DNA from: Nansenia antarctica
Taxonomy: Eukaryota > Chordata > Actinopteri > Argentiniformes > Microstomatidae
Assembly: GCA_963989245.1 (NCBI GenBank)
Contig: OZ022353.1
Location: 24,488,524 to 24,552,523 of the forward strand
Length of the DNA: 64,000 nucleotides
Direction: 5' to 3'
Shown here piece after piece: positions 57,930-64,000 of this stretch. The notes beneath the pieces are model-generated. The model saw nothing but the letters and a program-made list of their open reading frames with translations, did no database searches and was not told the origin of the DNA. Position numbers and translations under genes: made by a program. The first letter of the stretch is position 1. Every line of letters begins with the position of its first letter.

Positions 57930-58757
57930 GAAATTCCCTGGGCGAAAATGCCTTGTTGATGGCAGAGGTCCAGAGGACAATGGCCAAACTGGTTAGAGCT
58001 GATAGAATGGTAACAGTAACTCAAACAACCACTTGTTACAACCAAGGTATGCAGAAGAGCATCTCTGAACACAACACGTCCAACCTTGAAGCAGATCGAA
58101 GAGTGCCACTCCTGTCATCTTATAACAGGAAACTGAGGCTACAATTTGAACAGGCCCACCGAAATTGGACAATAGAAGATTGGAAAAACGTTGCCTGGTC
58201 TGATGAATCTCGATTTATGCTGTGACTTTCAGATCATCAGGTCAGAATTTGGCGTAAACAAGATGAAAGCATGGATCCATCCTGCCTTGTATCAACGGTT
58301 CAGGCTGGTGGTGGAGGTGTCATGGTGTGGGGGATATTTTCTTGGCACAATTTGGGCCCCTCAGTACCAATTGAACATCGTTTAAAAGGCCACAGCCTAC
58401 CTGACCATGTGCATCCCGTTATGACCACAGTGTACCCATATTCTAATGCTTCCAGCAGGGAAACGTGTCATGTTTCAAAGCTCACATCATCTCAAACTGG
58501 TTTCTTGAACATGACAATGAGTTTACTGTACTCAAATGGCCTCCACAGTCACCGGATCCCAATCCAATAGAGCAGCTTTGGGATGTGATGGAACGGGAGA
58601 TTCGCAGACAAATCTGCAGCAACTGCGTGACGCTATAATGTCAATGTGGATCAAAATATTGGAGGAATGTTTCCAGCACCTTGTTGAATCCATGCCACAA
58701 ATAATTAAGGCAGTTCTGAAGGCAAAAGAGGGTCCAACCCAAACATGGTGTACCTAA
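57930..58757 (+). pseudogene. Tc1-like transposase pseudogene, C-terminal part
   Basis: Recognisable transposase stretches lie in three frames. The first (57953-58224) has MAKLVRADRM, NQGMQKSISE, LRLQFEQAHRNWTIEDWKN and WSDESRF, the last carrying the first catalytic Asp, and then a stop. The second (58271-58570) has MDPSCLVSTVQAGGGG and VMVWGIFSWH. The third (to 58757) has LQQLRDAIMSMW and ECFQHLVESMP. The region of the second catalytic Asp is garbled. Stops and frameshifts make it non-functional, independently of the large insertion. The N-terminus is the ATG at 50173. Confidence 0.85.
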
Positions 58758-58775
58758 TGAATGGCCGGTGTATGT

Positions 58776-59210
58776 GTAATCTGAGTTTTGAGCCCAATTT
58801 GCACTTTTAGACAGTTTTAAAAAGTGACAATATGGTGTGCAAACACATCTGTGCCCTGCACCAGGCTCACAGGGAGGGGTGTGTCGTCTCTACAAAAAAT
58901 GATATTATGATATTCGCACCTCATGCCTTCATTTTCAAAAAGACGTACAGTATACACATATTATGCCCCTGGAAAAACTGCACCAGGATAGGAGATGGGG
59001 CATACTTGGGGAAAATGTCATTTAAATGTCTTCATCACCAGAAAAAGACACAACGCTGAAAGAAATCATATATTTAAAAGTATATATACATGCAGCATGT
59101 ATTCTTCTTTTGGCTCTATACTACAACAGTTTGATGTTTAAATCAAACAATTACTATAGCTGTCTAGTATTGATTCTTGATGCTTTGCATTTGCCTTTGG
59201 AATATGCTAC
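58776..59210. other. Intergenic DNA, no gene seen
   Basis: AT-rich unique sequence between two transposon remnants; nothing recognised. Confidence 0.5.
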
Positions 59211-59445
59211 TGGTGTCTGTCAACATGAAGACCAAAGAGGTGTCAATGGAAGTAAAAGAACATCTGACCAAAACTATCAGAAACATAGCTAAATCCTTAG
59301 TCAAAATCAACAGTTTGGAACATCATTAAAAAGAAAATCAATCACAAAGGGACTGGTAGGCCAAGGAAGAATTCTACAGAGGATGACCAAAGAATGCTCG
59401 CCATGATTAATAAAACCCCCCCAAAAAGATCAGGAACGCTCTCAA
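59211..59445 (+). pseudogene. Fragment of a second Tc1/mariner-type transposase
   Basis: Contains the family-typical GTGRPRK stretch (near 59349) followed by EDDQRMLAMINK-like sequence, in broken frames. It differs from the element at 50026. Only part of the DNA-binding region remains. Confidence 0.65.
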
Positions 59446-59740
59446 GGATGTAGGTGTGAATGTGTCAGAGACTACCATCCACAGGATGTAGGTGTGAATG
59501 TGTCATAGACGACCATCCACAGGATGTAGATGTGAATGTGTCATAGACGACCATCCACAGGATGTAGGTGTGAATGTGTCATAGATTACCATCCACAGGA
59601 TGTAGGTGTGAATGTGTCATAGACGACCATCCACAGAATACAGCAGGATGTAGGTGTGAATGTGTCATAGACTACCATCCACAGTGCGTGTGTGTGTGTG
59701 TGTGTGTGTAGACTACCATCCACAGAATACATCAGCAGCT
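59440..59740. repeat. 38-bp minisatellite grown from the Tc1 fragment
   Basis: About six units of GATGTAGGTGTGAATGTGTC plus ATAGACGACCATCCACAG, with an AATACAGCAG variant and a (GT)n run near 59690-59708. The first unit is continuous with the transposase fragment upstream. Confidence 0.88.
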
Positions 59741-59858
59741 GAACTACAGTGGCTTCACTGCAAGGTACAAACCACTAGTTATCCTCCAAAAGGATGGTCA
59801 GGTAACAGTTTGCTAAAAAGTACCTAAAAAGCCTGGAAAAAGTTATTGTGCATATATA

Positions 59859-60170
59859 CACTCACCAAACACTTTATTAAGAACACCTGTACCTTCTCAT
59901 TCATTCCGGTAGTGTAATGGTGTGAAGAATGTTTTCTTGGCACACTTTGGGCCCGTTAATACCAATCAATCATTGCTTGAATGCCACAGCCTATTTGAGT
60001 ATTGTTGCTGATTGATGTGCATCCCTTCATGACCACAATGTACCCGTCTTCTAATGGCTACTTCCAGCATGATAATGCAACATGTCACAAAGCAAAAGCC
60101 ATCTCAAACTGGTTTGAACATGACAAGGAGTTCAGTGTCACCAGATCTAAATCCAATAGAATACCTTTTA
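59859..60170 (+). pseudogene. Internally deleted Tc1-like element remnant
   Basis: Begins with ACACTCACCAAACACTTTATT, a typical terminus of the same family as the element at 50026, then jumps to the catalytic region: GCACACTTTGGGCCC, ATGTACCCGTCTTCTAATGG and a frame with FQHDNATCHKAK, holding the second catalytic Asp region. The right terminus was not identified. Confidence 0.72.
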
Positions 60171-60383
60171 GTGGGGCGGCTAAATGCATTTTTATAGGAA
60201 AATCGTTCACAAGTGGATAAAAGCATCAAAATTGGTACAAATGCTCCTTGGGTATTGCTCTTTTGATAAAACCCGTTAGCCATGCAAAAATCAAGACGGC
60301 TGCCACTTTTTCCAAAATGGCCACCATTTTCGGCCTGGAAATACTCTTTTGGGGAAAACTTTGTGTAGAATTGTCCAATATTA
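60171..60383. other. Short intergenic stretch
   Basis: Contains GACGGCTGCCAC and AAAATGGCCACCATTTTC motifs. No gene is seen. Confidence 0.45.
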
Positions 60384-60406
60384 CGGAGCCCCTCTGGGGT
60401 CACCTA

Positions 60407-60508
60407 GGTTAGTAAACTGTGGCCTCAGATTCATAAACTGTGCGCACAGTTTAGTAAACTGTGGCCTCAGATTCATAAACTGTGCGCACAGTTTAGTAAA
60501 CTCACTCC
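60407..60508. repeat. Subterminal 42-bp repeats with 18-bp palindrome, left arm (two palindromes)
   Basis: AAACTGTGCGCACAGTTT is a perfect palindrome and occurs twice here within GTAAACTGTGGCCTCAGATT-type repeats. Confidence 0.92.
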
Positions 60509-60844
60509 GCAAATCACTCCACCCGCAAATCACTCCGCAAATCACTCCGCACCTGTCGTAAACTGAGGGCTCCCTACTCCTGCCCGTCCGCGGCGCATGT
60601 TCGGCAGGTTCATACAGTCAGCATCCCACTTTCCCAAAATTCACGTTGTTGTAACTGGTAAGTAGACTAATGTTATAACCTACATAAATTACACGTATTT
60701 ATATGAATCCAGGATTCTATTACTGTAACCGAATACCGAAATCTGAAGCAAGCCTACACTGACATTTCGGGGACATTCTCCTGTTCCTTTGAAGTCTGTT
60801 CAGTGCTGTAAAAATGTATTGACTAATACTAATCAGTCAAATAA

Positions 60845-61084
60845 TTGACTAATGGGTGGCATCCATACCATTTTGTGTTGTCTTTAATAGGTGCAGACCT
60901 CCTGGTTGCCAAGGAAATCCACATCCGATTTGTTGAGCCTGAGTACCTTTACAAGAAGCCCCCAGTCCCACACATGTGGGTGTGTGTGTTAGAAGTCCCA
61001 AACAACTATGGATTATACCTTGAATTGGCAGAAGAGTTCACCAGCGTCCTTGATGCAAACGTGTGGGTGATGGACATTATTTAG
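60845..61084 (+). CDS. Unrecognised open frame inside the inverted-repeat element
   Basis: A frame to a stop at 61084. It is preceded by an acceptor-like TTGTCTTTAATAG (ending near 60890) and followed near 61087 by a donor-like GTAAGT. The stretch after the acceptor (GADLLVAKEIHIRFVEPEYL, then VPHMWVCVLEVPNNYGLYLE) looks protein-like in composition but I recognise no family. It could be an exon of the element's own gene, a captured host exon, or chance. The assignment as CDS is tentative. Confidence 0.3.
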   Translation: MTNGWHPYHFVLSLIGADLLVAKEIHIRFVEPEYLYKKPPVPHMWVCVLEVPNNYGLYLELAEEFTSVLDANVWVMDII

Positions 61085-61257
61085 TGGTAAGTGTCAGGTG
61101 TGTGAGTTCAATGTACATGATTGGGTATGTACATCTACAACTGCATGTAGCTCATGTTATGCTTCTCTATTCTACTGTAGGTAATTCACCATCTCTCTGG
61201 AGGTCCCCAGGAAACGGTGTTGTTGTGGCAGAATGGCACCTTCATTCTCTCTCTTTC

Positions 61258-61708
61258 CGTAATTCTGCTTACCCTGAGTTTCTTTCATGTTATGTTATTA
61301 ACAGTATATCAGGGTCCTCAAACAGCATGCACATTCGTCAATTATTCAACAAAAAAGGGGACTTTATTTATTTTTTTACATTCATTTTATTATTTCCACT
61401 GCCAGGGTTCAGTTTACCCTGGGTTAGTTTCATGTTTAACAGCATATCAGGGTTCTGATTAACAGTATATCAGGGTGCTCAAATAACATGCACAAGTCAA
61501 TTATTCAACAAAAACGTGGCATTATTCTTTGTCATTTATTTGATTATTTCCAGTGCTAAGGTTCAGCTTACCCTGAGTTTCTTTCATGTTATGATATTAA
61601 CAGTATATCAGAGTTCTCAAATAACATGCACATTAGTCAATTTATTAAACAGCAATGTTTTGACTTTAATTTTGTTTTGCCATTTATTTGATCATTTCCA
61701 CTGCTAAG
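61258..61708. repeat. Degenerate tandem repeat of about 145-160 bp, three units
   Basis: TTACCCTG-GTT-TTTCATGTT recurs near 61268, 61411 and 61569, each followed by AACAGTATATCAGGGT, a CAAATAACATGCACA-type segment and ATTTATTTGATTATTTCCA. AT-rich, with no coding signal. Confidence 0.75.
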
Positions 61709-61871
61709 GTAAATGCATTCTATTCTGTAGTTTTACTCAAGATACTGACATCCCAGGTTTGTCCATCATCCTTTCTAAATAATAAGAGTCTGAGTCTATG
61801 AAGAGGCTACTTGGAGCTGGCCCATGTGAATGTATTCCAGAGCCTGGTGATGGTCCTCATATGAATCTCAC

Positions 61872-62150
61872 TCACTCAACATTTACAAGTGCAGACAATT
61901 CTTCCCTCAAGGAAATGTAGAGGTCAATTGCCATAAATGCATCCACAGGAACATGGAGATTGTTTTGTGCCATTATGTGGGTGCACAGGGTGAAAACGTC
62001 CTCATCACAAGCTATGTCATGGCGGTGGATACAGTCGCCTTCACAGTTGGTACGATTTTCCTCCGACACTTGACACAGATAATCGCCTGTGCCATACAAT
62101 TCAGGTATGGTATACATGACATCCGGGCGACCGTGGGGTTCCCACCTCAT
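61872..62150 (-). CDS. Unrecognised cysteine-containing open frame inside the inverted-repeat element
   Basis: A 92-residue minus-strand frame with a protein-like composition: MRWEPHGRPDVMYTIPELYG, then Cys at spaced positions (LCQV, NCEGDC, IACDEDVFTLC) and an acidic C-terminus (DLYISLREEL). A stop lies in frame a few codons upstream of the Met. It may be the last exon or a remnant of the element's transposase gene, since it lies between the terminal arms. I recall similar stretches in teleost transposon-type proteins but cannot name the family. Confidence 0.38.
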   Translation of the reverse strand: MRWEPHGRPDVMYTIPELYGTGDYLCQVSEENRTNCEGDCIHRHDIACDEDVFTLCTHIMAQNNLHVPVDAFMAIDLYISLREELSALVNVE

Positions 62151-62210
62151 TCCTTGATGGACGAATCAGATGGCTGTTCCAGGTCTCCTTAACTGAATCC
62201 AATTCATCCT

Positions 62211-62804
62211 GCGGACATGATCAGAGTAATACCAAATCAAATTACAAAATTGATTACTGGGAAAAGTTTAGGCCTTTTATTAAAGTATAATCATAGGCCT
62301 GTTGGTTAGAGTATTTTAGGCTATATATGTCTACACCATCCATTGTTGATGCCACTTACCTGAATCAAACCAAGGAAGCAGAATAAGATAAGGTTCTTGT
62401 CCAAGAAGTCACCATCAAACTGACCTTCATCTTTGAGTCTGTGAAGATGTTGGAGCCATAAAAATATAAAATAAAAATAAAAATAGGTATATAGCCATAA
62501 AAATATCTAGCCCAGTCTAAGTAGCCTACATGAAATAAACATCTGTGTAGCCTAATGCAATATATTGGTAAAAATGTCTACAGAATTTCAAAATCTCATC
62601 TATAAACGTTGCTGCTTGGGAGCTGGTAGCTAGCCAGACAATTGTCCAGACAATTATTCAACAATAACACTCAATGTTCTAATTGGAACGTTTTAATATC
62701 CTGAGTGAATGCAAATAAGCCTGTACTTAGGTATACCCATAGCGAGAGGTGCGTTGGCAGGCTGTCGGTTAACATTATCCTAGGCTAGGCTATCAACACT
62801 GCTA
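62211..62804. other. Interior of the inverted-repeat element, no gene seen
   Basis: AT-rich sequence between the minus-strand frame and the right arm, with no recognised domain. Confidence 0.45.
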
Positions 62805-63069
62805 AAATGTCAGTGTAGGCTTGCTTCAGATTTCGGTATTCGGTTACAGTAATAGAATCCTGGATGAATGTAAATACGTGTAATTTATGTAGGTTATAAC
62901 ATTAGTCTACTTACCAGTTACAACAACGTGAATTTTGGGAAAGTGGGATGCTGACTGTATGAACCTGCCGAACATGCGCCGCGGACGGGCAGGAGTAGGG
63001 AGCCCTCAGTTTACGACAGGTGCGGAGTGATTTGCGGAGTGATTTGTGGGCGGAGTGATTTGCGGAGTG

Positions 63070-63347
63070 AGTTTACTAAACTGTGCGCACAGTTTATGAA
63101 TCTGAGGCCACAGTTTACTAAACTGTGCGCACAGTTTATGAATCTGAGACCACAGTTTACTAAACTGTGCGCACAGTTTATGAATCTGAGGCCACAGTTT
63201 ACTAAACTGTGCGCACAGTTTATGAATCTGAGACCACAGTTTACTAAACTGTGCGCACAGTTTATGAATCTGAGGCCACAGTTTACTAAACTGTGCGCAC
63301 AGTTTATGAATCTGAGGCCACAGTTTACTAAACTGTGCGCACAGTTT
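63070..63347. repeat. Subterminal 42-bp repeats with 18-bp palindrome, right arm (seven palindromes)
   Basis: The palindrome starts at 63078, 63120, 63162, 63204, 63246, 63288 and 63330, exactly 42 bp apart. The linker alternates GAGGCCACAG and GAGACCACAG for part of the array. Frames across it are by-products. Confidence 0.95.
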
Positions 63348-63402
63348 ACTCTTTTTTTTTTCTTCTCCTAGGTGACCCCAGAGGGGCTTCGTACTATATG
63401 AA

Positions 63403-63800
63403 CAGTGTTGCCACAGTTACTTTGAAAAAGTATTCTGATTACTGATTACTGATTACTCCTTTAAAAAGTAATCTAGTTACTTTACTGATTACTTGATTTA
63501 AAAAGTAACTAAGTTAGATTACTAGTTACTTTTTTAGTTACTATTGGCAGCTGCCTAGGCACCCGACCCCCCCCCCCCCCCGCAACATAAAAATGAAAAC
63601 TGGTTTTGCCAAAACTCACTTTATTTTAACAGTAACTTAAATTACATAATTAAACTTTAAACAATAACTTAAAACAACAAAATAAAGAGTCTTTCTTTGC
63701 CTCACCCAACATAAATACTTGTTTTTAAACAATAAAATAAATATAATCTTTATTTAACACAGTAACTAGCAAGGAGTGGTTTCACAAAACCTAAAACCTA
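63403..63800. mobile_element. hAT-like transposon end
   Basis: Begins CAGTGTTGCCACAGTTACTT, followed by repeated GTTACTTT, GATTACT and AAAAAGTAA motifs typical of the subterminal region of hAT elements in fish. A C(14) run lies near 63568-63581. The other end is outside the window or absent, and no transposase was recognised. Confidence 0.6.
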
Positions 63801-63896
63801 CCCTGACCATTCAGATATGATCCTAATATAATCCTAATCCTAAACTGGGTGAGTCTGAGTTTATCAATGAAGAGTGAACTCAGCTGTCAAGACTGG

Positions 63897-63979
63897 AAGG
63901 AGGCCATGAACACGCTATGGAGGCCATGAACACGCTATGGAGGCCATGAACACGCTATGGAGGCCATGAACACACTATG
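63897..63979. repeat. 20-bp tandem repeat, four units
   Basis: GGAGGCCATGAACACGCTAT four times, the last with ACACTATG. The window ends shortly after. Confidence 0.9.
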
Positions 63980-64000
63980 AGTGAAACAGTGGAAAGGGGC

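Larger units (their letters stand above)
57336..58775 (+). mobile_element. Tc1-like transposon, right part
   Basis: Continues the element from TGGTTGTTG through CACAACCATCTCTAGG. It is interrupted by a 478-bp insertion (57443-57920), then continues to the terminal GTGTACCTAATGAATGGCC. Together with the left part it would be an element of about 1.1-1.2 kb without the insertions. Confidence 0.88.
60384..63391. mobile_element. 3,008-bp DNA transposon with long terminal inverted repeats
   Basis: The outer ends CGGAGCCCCTCTGGGGTCAC and, on the other strand, CGAAGCCCCTCTGGGGTCAC are inverted, each bordered by TA (60382-60383, 63392-63393). The inversion continues inward through the 42-bp repeats, a GTTTACGACAGGTGCGGAG stretch, GTCCGCGGCGCATGTTCGGC and on to ATGTCAGTGTAGGCTTGC, giving arms of about 390 bp (left) and 590 bp (right). 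The arms differ in length mainly because of repeat copy number. The superfamily is not determined; a TA duplication fits several. Confidence 0.85.

Noticed and set aside
57554..58072. Minus-strand frames of 65-100 codons near the Tc1-like element
   Set aside because: Low-complexity hydrophobic translations of AT-rich sequence, or opposite-strand shadows of the transposase.
63027..63371. 114-codon frame of repeated KLCAQFMNLRPQFT type
   Set aside because: It is a reading of the 42-bp subterminal repeat (42 is a multiple of three), not a gene.

Overview
The window looks like a teleost fish chromosome segment made almost entirely of repetitive DNA. The reasons are a Tc1/mariner-type transposon whose transposase pieces I recognise, hAT-type terminal sequences with an 8-bp target duplication, 5'-truncated non-LTR retrotransposon (LINE) tails ending in short tandem tetramers, and tRNA-like SINE heads. 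I cannot name the species. I found no intact host protein-coding gene. Nearly all long open frames are minisatellites whose unit length is a multiple of three.

Layout. (1) 1-10182: an apparently perfect array of a 312-bp satellite monomer, about 32.6 copies. (2) 10183-28800 and 38637-43955: 'type A' composite repeats. A full copy runs leader, tRNA-like head, GA-rich tract, partial 312-bp monomer, a roughly 315-bp GC-rich module, a GT-rich tract, A(10), an array of a 21-bp GC-box minisatellite, and a 180-bp tail. Copies are separated by islands of one or two 312-bp monomers. Copies A1-A2 and A3-A4 form a 4,234-bp tandem duplication that appears identical wherever I compared it. Copy A6 carries a 624-bp hAT-like insertion and a foreign 28-bp minisatellite. 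(3) 27141-37265 and 50212-57335: 'type B' macro-units, ordered 21-bp array, CT-rich 19/21-bp minisatellite, divergent 312-like sequence, tRNA-like head, (GAA)n, two core satellite modules, TTAATGAG minisatellite, 21-bp array. The (GAA)n tract is 25, 193 and 199 triplets long in three paralogous copies. (4) 37266-38636: mixed sequence with a second kind of tRNA-like head. (5) 43956-46905: a 28-bp minisatellite carrying two copies of one LINE fragment (a 1,939-bp duplication). (6) 46906-50025: ordinary-looking intergenic DNA with a 5'-truncated LINE that keeps an open reverse transcriptase C-terminal half. (7) 50026-58775: a broken Tc1-like transposon. The entire 7,124-bp type B block sits inside its transposase and is flanked by a 9-bp direct repeat. 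(8) 58776-60383: decayed Tc1 fragments and a minisatellite that appears to have grown from one. (9) 60384-63391: a 3,008-bp element with long terminal inverted repeats, bounded by TA, whose arms contain 42-bp repeats built on an 18-bp perfect palindrome. (10) 63403-64000: a hAT-like end and a short 20-bp tandem repeat.

The main theme is that a few short modules (312-bp core, GTGGGAGGAGCT, TTAATGAGCTG, tRNA-like head plus purine tail) appear as single copies in one context and as expanded tandem arrays in another. At least one whole block appears to have moved as a unit into a transposon. All calls come from reading the sequence by eye. Repeat-family names are from memory and no database was searched.
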